64,000 nt of DNA from Climacteris rufus (lineage: Eukaryota; Chordata; Aves; Passeriformes; Climacteridae). A program made the translations under genes and the position numbers. The notes beneath the pieces were generated by a model. That model worked only from the letters and a program-made list of their open reading frames with translations, was not told the origin of the DNA and searched no databases. Shown here piece by piece: positions 39,801 through 51,800 of this stretch; the first letter of the stretch is position 1, and each line of letters opens with the position of its first letter. The stretch spans positions 1,296,258 through 1,360,257 of the forward strand of contig VZRZ01002579.1 of assembly GCA_013398175.1 (NCBI GenBank). The letters are read 5' to 3'.

Positions 39801-42800
39801 TAGTGACACTGGTCTCAGAAGTTTCTGGTTCTGTTCTGGGAGTCTGTTTTGTTCCATCCATCAGTGCTTATGCTAGCACAGCTGTGTTGCCAAGCATTAC
39901 ACTTGAATTATTCAACAGTTGCCTGCAGCTCAAAAGATGCTTGTGGCTCCAGTATCACAATTTAAACCTTTGGAAAAAGTCTTGACTGCTCAAATTGTGT
40001 TTTGTAGGCTTTGGCGAAAAAGACTATTTGATTAAAAAGTTCACATCTAAATTTGCTAAAATCAATATTTTAAATATGCTTTAGAACTATGTGTGGTGTG
40101 TGTCCGTGTGTGAAAACTTTTTATTTTCTTCTGTGTACCTCATCTGAATTTCCAAGGCTAATGGAGTGCTTTCCACCCACATTGCACTTGGTTTCTCTCA
40201 AAGTACATTTTAATTTCTGAAAATCATCCCATTTCCCTTTGACAAGAGCTTTTATCTTCTTGTTTTCATTTCAAACAATTACCCACATAGAGCTCTTTCT
40301 GCTAGATGTAGCTTTCCAAAAGCTGTTCCTGAGAGAGGGTAATGGTTTTCCCTTGAGATTTTTCTCCCCTAATGTTTCCTACCCTCACAAAGAAGAGCTG
40401 TCTTATTCTTTTTGCATGCATATCACTTTTGTCTTGGGTATATCTGCATTGTTTATGAGTATTTGGAGGAACAGCAGTAGGTTCCCCCTCCTCTGTTCTG
40501 TAAGGAGTTTAAAGGGAGTAGATTGAAGAAAGATCAAGTTTACGGGGTTTCTTCTAATAATCTGTGTTTACTTGGCTTATTTAGAATTCTGTTGGTGCAG
40601 GATTGATCACAAAGTAGTGCAATTCTTTCCTCTCAGTAAAATACTGATTTGTCCTAAGTTTAGTTTTGGAGTTTTCTTCCTAAGACCAATTACTTGTGTG
40701 AATAAATTTATGTATAACTCAATAGTTGCAAGCATGTATGGACAATAAGCCGATTTTAAAAGACACAAACTTAAGTGCAATTTCCTGAGGTTTTTGGTGC
40801 TGTCTGCTAAACATCTTGTCACTCTTGTTGCATGAGGGGAAACACCACCATCCTGAATAGAATTAAATGTAAGCTGGACAGCTCAAGACTCCTGCTTTCT
40901 GCTGCAGCTAAAATTGAAAAAAGCTTTTTATTACCTAACTACTGTGTCATCTTTATAAGAACATTCTAATTAGGTCAGATTATTTCTGAAAGATATTAAG
41001 CACTTAAGATAATGATCTGAAATAAAGAGAAATTCACTGAGGATGAGTACGAAGTTCTACTTAGAGTAATCAGTTGTAAAAACAGTATGGTAAAATCTTC
41101 ATATGCAGTATTTCTGCAGAAAAGGATCTCATTTTAAAGATAGACTTTAAAACTGAAAATGGTTTAATGGTATTGTATCACTGCAGAAACTCTAAGTGCA
41201 TGCAGAGAGGAATGTGTGTACTTTTATGTTTTCTGTATATACACTATACACGTACATTTACTTATATTAAAATGTATGTGTATATAAAGGTATTATGCAA
41301 AGGATATTAAAAAATAATATTATAACTCTGATGCTAAGATCTCCTCTGAAGTACTATATTCAGGTTTGCTTCATAACAGTGCGTGCCACAAAGGATTCAG
41401 AAAATAACATTGAGGTTTACTAGAGAGCTAGAAAATCTGGCCTCTGATGAATAAAAAAAGGACAAATTTGGTGTTTCTTAGCTCAAAGAGAGATGAGGGA
41501 AGCAACCCTTTAACAGAGAAAATTTATTGATAAGGGAAAGAGAAATTTTTTTCTGTCTGCTGGAGTCCAGGCTTAAGCAGCCCAAGTTGCCTGAAATATT
41601 TGATGAGACAGAAAGAAGAACTCTTAAATGATGGAGAAGCTCAAGTGTTGGAATAAGTCACCTACAGAGGCTGTGAAGTCCTCATCGCTGTAGAATTTTA
41701 AAAACAAATTAAACTGGTTCTGAAGCATTATTTTGAAAAAGCTGATTCTGCATTGGAGCAGCAGGATATGATATATTATTTCCTAGCCCTGATTTCTGCC
41801 ATCAACTTAGCTTTCAGCTGTCATTAAAAAATTAGTTAAAGTTGAATCTGCTTGTTGACCCTCAATAGTGGTGTCATAGCTGGTAAGCAGAATGGTGGCT
41901 TCCTGTGAATCTGATTCTGACCAAATGAGTTGAGTTTAATGCAGAGAATTAAATGACAAGCTCTGATACTGGGTATCAAATTAGTATCCATGAAACACGC
42001 ATAAAATATTTATTTATTATTTATTTATTTTAGGGTTATCTTGCAGAACTCACATGTGGGGCAGAGGCATAGACTTATGGCTGCTCCAATTCAGTTACTA
42101 AACCCTACCATGTACTTCCACATGTATCTGCATATTTCATACATGTCTGTGTGTTTCATCAAGGCCTTTGAGATCTTGAAACCTTAAGAACATAAGTTCC
42201 CTCAGTTTCCAGATCATGTGTTGATTTAATAATTTTTGCAGACATTTATAGAACCATCCCCACACCATCTTCTTTAAACTACCAGAAAAAAATTGCAGAA
42301 GTCTTGAAGACTTCTATGTAACACATCATAGTTACAACCCACAACTTTCAGATTTGCACTTAACTTCTGGCAATTGCTTGATGCTTTCTTGCATTGCATT
42401 GTTTTTGGTGCTACTTTTTGATAACCACTCGAAGACTTAAGAGAGTTTACAAGAAGTTATTCGTGTTCTTAGCAGCTTAGTCACTGATCATGTGATGTCA
42501 GTGCTCTGTGATTCACTTCTGATTCATTTCAAATTGTACACTAGGTGATACAGTTGGAACTTGCTTATGAAATAAAGACTGTGCTTATGAAATAAAGGCC
42601 TCTTAGACCTAGAAAAGTTAACTTTTCTTTCCTGCAAAATTCAGTTCGGTTAAGACATCCTTGACATTCTTACTTATGCCTTATCAGTGAATTTGTGAGG
42701 GGGAGGGAAGGTCTCAGTACAGTGATCTTGTCTACTGAACATACTCTTTCTGTTAAGTATGTTTACCACAGACTTGTGGCCAGCAGGACCTGGTGAAAAC

Positions 42801-45800
42801 CAGGTAGTTTGCTCTTAAAGCCTTACTGGCTTTTGAGTAATTTATTTTTCTAAAGTATTCAAGGAACAAGTGATACTTAAGCTATTTTTAAATCACACAT
42901 TGTAAGGAGTTACTCATTGGATCATGCAGTAGAGTGGCTGATGGGCCTAGATTAGAATATTCTTAGCCTTGTGTGTTCTGAGTCTCACATAAGAAATTGA
43001 ACTTTTCTAATTGTAGTTTTTAGTGGCTTTGTGTTACTACATAGATAATAAAGTATTTATCATTAACTGTCATTGTACTTTCACTCATGGAATTAAATGC
43101 TGGAAAAGTGTATATTCAACTCCTGCTTTCTTGTTTGTTTCAGAGTGTATTTATTAAGAATCTTAGTACATTAAGGGAATTCACTGGAGCAAAACATGCA
43201 GCCATGTGGTTATTTGTATTTTGCAGTGAAACAAAGCTAAGGCTTGTGCAGTTTTTGCAGCTTTCTTTAAGGTGAACTGAGTAACTGAAACACACCCATT
43301 CCGCTTTATTTAGTATTCACTCAGTGGTTTTGCTCAGCAGGCTGTGTGGTTAGAAGCAGGTATACAAACGGAAATGAGAATGAGTCGCAAGGGTAAAACA
43401 AACTGCTGGGGGTTCAGGAGAACACTGCAGAGGCACTCAGGCACGCTTGCAGCACCATCAGGAAAGCCCTCTTGTCAGCTCCACCATTTGCACAAAGATG
43501 CTTTACCATAAAATTGTGTGCTGCTACAATTCCATGCAGTTTACTGTGCTGAACTGTACTGGGAACCTTTAGATTTCTTTTTACAGTGTGTTTATTTTGC
43601 TTTTTAAGCCATCACTAATGCAATGTTTTTCTTTGTGAAGGTGGGCCTTTTAGTTGGATGAGAGAATGGATAGCTCAAAATCTAGTATTGCTTTAATGTG
43701 TGCAAAACAATTGCATGTCATTGTAATGAAGTCTATCTCTGTTGCAAGATAATTAGGTCTGGATGTGGCGAAGCATAAATACACTTTTATTATGCAAGAA
43801 AATACCATAAATGTGTTGACCTAATTACTAATGGTAGGCAGAACATACTGTTTTTCTCTGCATCTTTCTGAAATGAAAAAGCTAAAATGGAAGAGAGACC
43901 TGTTAGAATACAAAAATTCAGTTGGGAACCTGGGGCCAAGTGGCACCTGTGTTATGTCATAGCAGAAGATTTTGGAATACACACAGCAAAAGTGCTAAGA
44001 GAGAGTTATTTTTTGTCTTTGTTGTCTGGAAATGATCTATACTGTGCACTTATGAGAAACTGTATATTCTTAACAGTATGTGTGCATATATCCATTTGGC
44101 TTCCAAGTTAAGCATGTATTGAACTGATTAAACAGGACCTAGTGGATGTAGCTTCTGGCAGAACACCAAGTTTTGTAAAGTGGATGGAAATTGATGCAGA
44201 CCTCTGTGTGCAAGGCCTAAAATAATTTTACTCTTCCTGAAGACACTCAAAGAGTACAAAATGCCAAATACTAAAGGCCCGAATAAGTATTGATTCTTGA
44301 TATCCCAGTCTTCCTCTGCAAATTTCCTACTTCTGTAGCTGAATAATTTGCTGGTTTGCCCTCAGTGCTCATGCTGTAATACCTAGGCAGTTAATATCTC
44401 AGAAGGATTCTTTCAGTAAGGAATTAAATTATGTGCTAACACAAACAAGGAACACATAAACTTTGGTTCATGCTATAAAACTGAGAACTTCTAGCATAAG
44501 CTGAAAGGCAGATCGAGAACTTTTTGTTGCTTGGGGTCTATATGCTCTCATTTATAGGGCTGTAGGACAGGCAGGCTTTCCCCTTGCTCATATTGCTGAA
44601 GGTGGATACATTTGGTACCTTCCTGTAGAAGGGCATGGAAACTCTCACCCAGTAACTAATGTGGATTATCTTGTTTTACAAATGGGCTAAGTTTAATGTT
44701 CTTTTTTGGTGATGTGCAATTTAAGAGTGCCTTCCCTAGTGATAGATGCCATTTCATATGCTGCAAATTTGTTGTTTCACATCCCTTTTCCATTTTGCCT
44801 TATTGTGCTTTGCCTGTGTATCTTGTTCCTGCTACTGCTGTTTTAAAATGGTAACTACATTTATCCTCATAGAGGTTAATCTATTTAAAATTGTTCAAAA
44901 GGATAAATTTTCTTATGTGTTTGAAAGGGTGTCAAATTCCAATTCAAGCTACTTAGGTTCTCTCATGACAGGCTGTGGAAGAATGTCAGTTAATATTTAC
45001 AAACACTTTCACTACTGTTGCAGAAATGGAAACTTTTTAAAGTGTTCTCCTACATTTCATGTCCTTGATCTTTTCAGAATATGGAAAAAAACCCCACAAG
45101 ACCCAGAAGACAGATGTAGTCTAAAACTTTCTTCAGCTGAAATCCTCTTAATGCATAGTTCATGTTGATGTGTAGGACATTTAGGTCCACCACAGAGAGC
45201 ATGCACAGGCTAACCTCTGGGTTTCCTGCATACTTTGTATATCATTCCATGTGTATCTATGTATAGATCCTAACCTGTGTGTGTATTTTGGTTTTATGTA
45301 TGTCATCTGTACAAAAAGCCTCACAAACTTGAGAATATTGCCGTTCTCTTTGATGAGTTTAGTTGTACCAATGACTGATTGATATGGATCAGTAACTGAT
45401 CTGATTGCTCTGCAATTCAGTTATTTGTTTCAAAGTTTATATTCATGTCTAAAGCTAAGCATTTAAGTCCATTGCTGGGCTTAGGTCATTATGTATAATT
45501 ATCTGGATATTTTGAGTACTTTTGAGATGCAGCTGCTTTTTTGTTTGTGTTTTTCTTTTTTCTTTGTTTTTTTTAAGGGTCTTTCAAACATGGTAGTGAA
45601 ATGTAGCTGTTGTTATATGGCTCTCACCTAAAAAAGGATGTGCTTCCTAAGTTAGTAAGTTACTGCTATCTTTGAAATAGCATACATGAACAGACCTGAT
45701 TAGAATTAGGATCCTGAAAAAGCCTGTTGCAAATTGTTTATGAAGGCATAGGAGGATTTCAATACAAATAATCCTTTTTGGTTTTCAGATTTAGAAGGAA

Positions 45801-48800
45801 ATGCATATCAAAACAATCAGCTGCTAAAAATAATTCTGGCCATGCATCAGTTTTTCATCTCCTCTGCAGACATGCTTCAGAAACTCATCGATCTATATCC
45901 TTTGCAGTCTTCACCTGTTTTTAAGGTAACTTGCTAGCCTGACAAGTTTGAAATGGGTAAGTAAAGGATATTCAATCTATGGCTATATTAGTGTTCCACT
46001 AATTAAATTGTATACTTAAACAGATTTTGGTTGTATGGTGTGCTTTGGTTTAGAGTTGGAGGTTTTTGTTTGTCTGGTTTAGCTTGTTATACACACAGCA
46101 AAAGATGAAACTCCCATTCAGGTTTTGTGTAGGATAAATCCCTCTCTGTTGGCTGTGGAGGGAATATCTAGCAGGTGTTAGATTACTGTAGCCACCTCAG
46201 ACAGGTACTGTGAAGCAGGGCCTCAGTTTCAGATTTGTTTCTCTCTCTGTCCTCTGTACAAGTCAAAGAGCAAAGAACAAAACTCTATCATCTAGATATG
46301 AAAATTTTCAAGAAAAATTATTCCTCGAACACGCACTCAAAATTGCCGAGATAAATCATAAGATTTCCTTTCTATTTGTTCCCATTTTGAGGTGACTGCC
46401 TGGATTCATACATGTGTGTTTCTGGCTCATTAGATTTTTCAGAGCGTAGCTACCAGATCATATTGACAATACTAGCCTTTCTTAGGAATTTTGAATTATG
46501 GAATATGTTACTTCTTAGCATCACAGAATGTTTACTCCTAATTAGATGAGCTCAGTACAGAAAGGAGACCTGTCATGCTAAGAATCTCCATCCAGTTTTG
46601 GTACAATTCGATTTAGATAATCATTGCTTTCCTCAAACTCCGTGTCTTACAGGCATTTACCAGCAGCATCATTGACAACAGAGCTTCACCATAAGCAGGA
46701 CTGACTGTCCTGCTGCTTCTCTAATTGCAGGTGTTAGATCAAGTGTGCTAAGCTACAGCTGTGCTGTAGTGTTGCATTTAACTTGGGCTTGTGTGCTCTT
46801 TGAAAATGAAACAGAGTCAGTGCTTGCATCTTTCTGAGGTGGAATGTTTTTACAATCAGAAAAGCAATTAAAACTTTTACTAGACTTGCATATATTACAG
46901 TCATGGCTTTTAACTCTCTGTATAGCTCAATGTTCCAAAAGTTGAACATTGAAAATTAAAGACAGTTTTGAATGGATCAAGTAGTCTGGGCTCTTGTATT
47001 TTGCAAAACCTTGCACATGTTCCAGTTCCACCGTTTTCCATTCCCTAAATTATGTGAGTGATTTTAGGTGGTTACAGGTTCTTTGTAAGTGATCAAACTT
47101 TAGACATTCATAGAGGGACCTTTCAAAATATTGGGAACTTACTCAGACCTCATCAGTTCTCTAGTTAGCCTAATGTAAGCACACTTGAAAGTGTGGATGG
47201 CATGTCTCCTCAGCTGTGGTAGATTTAGGCTGCAGTTAATTACAGTAAGATTTTGGGTGGATGCACAAGGTCTTTTCATTAAATTATGTTTTTCAGACCT
47301 GAAAATATGTGTGTCATACCCATCAGAAGAATCAAAACATGCATAATACATTTCCAAAATGTATTTTCCATGTCTTAAGCAGACATTGGCTATAATATCA
47401 AAACATGTTTTAAAGAGCTAACAGACTAAAAATAGGGGTGTTTCTTTTAGTTGTCTGAGCGAGTCAAATGAAAACTGTTGTGTAGCTAGAAAGATGAGGT
47501 TATTATGAAGAGGCATTTTACATTTTGCTCTACCATTGTATACAGCTGGCTATGTTTAAAAGAAAATAGCATTTCTTTAAAAAAAAGCTCCAATGAAATG
47601 TAATTGGCTCAAAGGATTATGAAGGATTTCTTCATAAATGCAGTGATTGATAAATTTGGTACTACTGTTTCAAATTGTAATGAGATGTGCCAGTGCACGA
47701 GTTTTATTAGAACTTATGAGGCATGTTGCAAAGAAACGTATGTAGAAAACAGAATTGCTTCGCTACTTAACACTACTCAGTACTCAGGCAACTGCGTCAA
47801 TATTACTCAGAATAGTCATAGCTGCAGTAAACTTTGGTAACAACCTTGGGATATACTTTGTATAGACTTGTGTAAACCCCTAATCTGATATAATATATGC
47901 CATCAGTAGGATGATTCCTATTGCATACATGTTGGAAAGTATGAAGCATGTTACATTTTACATCGTATGTGAATGGATGTGGTTTTCTTTAACAGTTTTC
48001 TACCTATCTTAATGCTTTAGAAAGTAACTCTTCCATGCTGTGTGTAAAGATATGCTATTTTGTGAGGTAAGTATACTCTTGTTTGGTAGCTATTAGTCAT
48101 TAGTCTGCAGTCATCATATGACATACATGTTTTTGCATATCTTAAATTGATATTAAAAAGAGAAAAAAGTATCCTGCTTCAGCTTTTCAAGGTTCACTTT
48201 AGCAGCTTCACACAAAAAGGTCCAGCTGGCTTTGAGCAGATCTGTTAAAGTGTATGAGTTGTTGGGCCGTAGTTTTGAACTTAGTCTATATGAATCTGTA
48301 TCTTAAACATCTGTGAAAATTGAGAGAGCTTAGGAATTGATAAAGTGTGTCTAATGTTTGCAGATATTATATATATATAAAATATATGTATTTTATATAT
48401 ATCATATTATACTAAGCAGAACTCTATTGCATTTGGTAGGTAATTATTCTCAGTAATTCTGCTTCAGTTCTACTTCATCACTTGAAATGATCCTGGGACA
48501 AATTTTTTTCCTATTAAGTATAATAAAGTTTGATATCTCAGTTTAGAGAAAATAGAAGAGAGAAAAAAGATTCAGCCCTAATAGGTTGATGATAGCTCTT
48601 TTTTACACCAAGGGGAAAATAATTAGTAACAGGAAAGTAGAATTTGTTTTAAATTGTGATGATTTTGTTATCTCAGAGGAGATGATTATGGGTTATGTCA
48701 GAATGCTTTGGTATTGTGTGAGATCTGGTAACATTTTTGCTTTTAGACAAATTCATACCTACATACGTCGGTAAGAACTTTGCATTTCCGTCTTTTCCAA

Positions 48801-51800
48801 GAAGCACAGATTTTTACATAGTTCTGGGTCTGGCTGGGATGGAGTTAACTTTCTTCATAGCAGCCCTTATGAGGCTGTGCTTTGAACCTTTTAGCTATTG
48901 CTGAACGGTGATTGTACAGCATCAAGACCATGTTTCTCACTCTGCCCCCGCCACAGTGGGGGCTGGGACAGCTGACCTGAACTGACCATAGGCACGTTCC
49001 AAGCCAGACAGGGTCGTACTCAGCAATAAAAACTTGGGGGGTAGTCTTTCCAAAGTTGCTGTTGCTGGGCATCTTTTGTGAAATGGTGTTTGCATCATTT
49101 GCCTTTTTTTTTTTTTTTTCTGTTTATTTCCTTTAGTTATTAACCTGTCTTTATATTGGCCCACACATTTGTCTCACTTTTGCCCTTTCTACTCTCTCCC
49201 CCATTTTGCTGCAGGGGAGAGGAGGCAGTGAACACCTGAGTGGGTACCTACTTGCTGGCCGTAGTCAACCTACCATAATGAGTGACAAATCACATATAGG
49301 AGTTGAAATATAAAATATATGGCTGAAACAATTTGAATGCCCCACTACAAAAACTGTAGTTCTCTGGAAAGATTTTGTGCATGTGAGACAGAATCACCTG
49401 TAAACTATTGAATATATTCAGTTAGTAAATATTTGTGACTATCAAAATGCATTTTTTGATGTCCAGACCAAATAATTTCAAGTTTTAAAGGAGTATATCA
49501 AATCAAAAGCTTCATGAAGAAAACATCAGGATGCATATTACCGAGATTTATTGTGAAGCAAGAAATGTTGATATTGAATTTAATGCAAACTATATATGCA
49601 GCATAGCTCTATACAGCCTTAAGCCAGATAGTTTCTAATTTGTTTTTAGTCTTGAACTTTTGATTTTTGATAAAATCAAGGTAGCCTGGCAAAAGCAGCT
49701 GAGAGCAAGATTTGTCCCCCAAAGTTGTTCAAGAAGAAATACACCTTGTAAACAGGAGCTGATACCTAAATTTCAGCCTAACTGATGTTAGAGCAAAACT
49801 TTTTTTTTTTTTTTTTTGTGCGTGTGTGTGTTTTAATTGTACAATAGATACTGGATTACAGAATTCTGGATTATGTTCAAAATGGACTCTAAACTATCCA
49901 CAACTATGGAGGAATTTCAAGAACTGGTTAGAGCTAATGGTGAGGAGTTACATTGTCGTCTAATTGACACATCTCAAATGTGAGTGTCTAAGTCTGAATG
50001 TGCTCGGAAAACAAACTTTTGTTCTGAATTTCCTTTATTCAAATACAATGTCTCTCATAAGTCATATGTTACCTATTCTTAGAAGAATTTATACTTCATT
50101 ACAGATGAAATATACATTATGTTGTGGAACAGAATGCCTTTCAGGAATGGCTTAGGTTGAATTTAGCTGCAGTGCAGACTGTGTGCTGATTCTCTATGAC
50201 AGCTAAGTTTTACTCTATCCAGGGAACTTAGAAATTTGTAGAGGCCTCATGATTTTGCAAGATCACTTGAAATCAATGAGAAAAGAGAATACAATTTGAT
50301 TGGGTAACAGATGAGGTAAAAAGAGTGTGTTTATATTTTAGAAACAAAGGTAAGTGAGGATATAATTTATTACATTGTTAGACTCTTGATATTGTTTAGA
50401 TGATTTTGGTTATAAAACGCTTGTCTTGTCAAGAATAAATCCTGCAGCTATTCATCACAGTTCTTTCTGGGGAAGACAGCTTTCCCTGTTATGTGAGAAT
50501 AAGAATAGTTCTGTGGAACTGTACAACTGACACAAGAAGTGTCGGTTCATACTGTGCTTGGAAATGCACAGGCTAAAGCAGAGCAGAGTTTGGCATATAT
50601 TTTATATCTGGTTATGAAAGAGGATATTTAATTTTTCAAATTGAAATAAATATTATTACTCTGTGGGTCAGTAGGAAAGGGGGCAGTTCATACTCAGAGG
50701 CTGGTCTGAGTATGGACCACGAAATCTTTAAGAATTATTAAATGGAGGACCGCTGGGTGTGTTCAGTGAAGACAAAGTGACAGACAGTTATTCTGGAAAT
50801 ACAGAATTGATTGCAGAAATTATATAGACTCTTGGAATCTCATGCTGTTTAGTAAGTTGCGTTTTACTTAATGTGCTATATTAATACAATAAAGACAATA
50901 TTTTGTCACATAATCTCTAATGCATGAAAGAAGTTTGCTGTTTAGAAATTCAAATAATTAACTTTTTATTGTAGTAAGGCATGAAAACAATGTTACCTCT
51001 GACTTACGGAAAGAGGAAAATTTTGCCCTTCAGTAAATAACTTGGGGTAATTGTGTTTTAAAAGAAATTCTAGGGATTGGTCTAGAAAGCTGACACAGCG
51101 TGTAAAGGCCAACACCAGTAAAAAACGAAAAGTCTCACTTCTTTTTGATCACCTTGAGCCAGAGGAGTTGTCAGACCACCTTACCTATCTTGAATTCAAG
51201 TCTTTCAGACGAATATCAGTAAGTTATTTTGATTTATTTATTTGTTTGTTTGTTTATTTATTTATATTAAGTAAAGTTGGAAAGGACACAGAAAACATGT
51301 CGGAGAGGTAGTATTACAAGATTAACTCTGCCATAAAAGTTGTTGGACATGCTGAGTCTATTTCCAGACTCTTTTTTATTTTATTAGTGTTGAAGGTGGA
51401 CAGTGGAACTTCTTCTGAGTAAATTCCCTTCTTCAACAGCCATTTGAGAGAGGGGGAGAGTGAGCCTGAACTGTGGAACAGAGTCGAGGCAGGATCAATT
51501 GGAAGGAAGAGGAGTAAACCTTCTTCCAAATCCAAGATCTTCTTCCAAAGAATCTCTTTTTGTTAGAACAAGGAACTAGGCACAGGAATAAGCAGCACCC
51601 CTTGACTCAAATCAGTAATCATTCTGAAATGGGATGAAGGAAACTTGGAGTATTCTCCTAGAATGCTAACCTTCTGTGGCTGTAGGGAACAGTGCATTCC
51701 TGTGCAATGGTCAATGGACTGTATAGAAGATGTCTGCTGGACTCTGCTTGCCTTTTTTGATTGTGCATAACAAAATAAAGACTAGAGATAAGAAAGCACT

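Larger units (their letters stand above)
33342..45788 (+). other. RASGRP1: RASGRP1 intron 2 (about 12.4 kb)
   Basis: The longest complete intron in the window (donor GTGAGT, acceptor TTTTCAG). It is AT-rich. It holds an antisense LTR fragment near 39225-39410, a 45-bp tandem duplication at 38798-38887, short repeats at 37818-37861 and 42562-42598, a purine-rich tract near 35940-36040, and a possible alternative terminal exon at 34404. Short open frames inside it show no family signature. Confidence 0.85.
48067..49847 (+). other. RASGRP1: RASGRP1 intron 4
   Basis: A GT-AG intron of 1,781 bp containing an AT-dinucleotide stretch at about 48366-48412, a sense-oriented solo LTR at 48821-49275, and a poly-T/GT tract just before the 3' splice site. 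Confidence 0.85.

Noticed and set aside
44746..45168. 140-codon open frame in intron 2
   Set aside because: Cys/Phe-rich composition typical of T-rich intron sequence, no domain, no splice context in phase.
48019..48024. Alternative exon 4 acceptor GCTTTAG
   Set aside because: It would leave exon 3 and exon 4 out of phase; AACAG at 47995 is in phase and gives a gapless match to the family.
51065..51073. Alternative exon 6 acceptor AATTCTAG at 51073
   Set aside because: It breaks the phase with exon 5 and removes the conserved Asn-Ser-Arg; TTTTAAAAG at 51064 keeps both.
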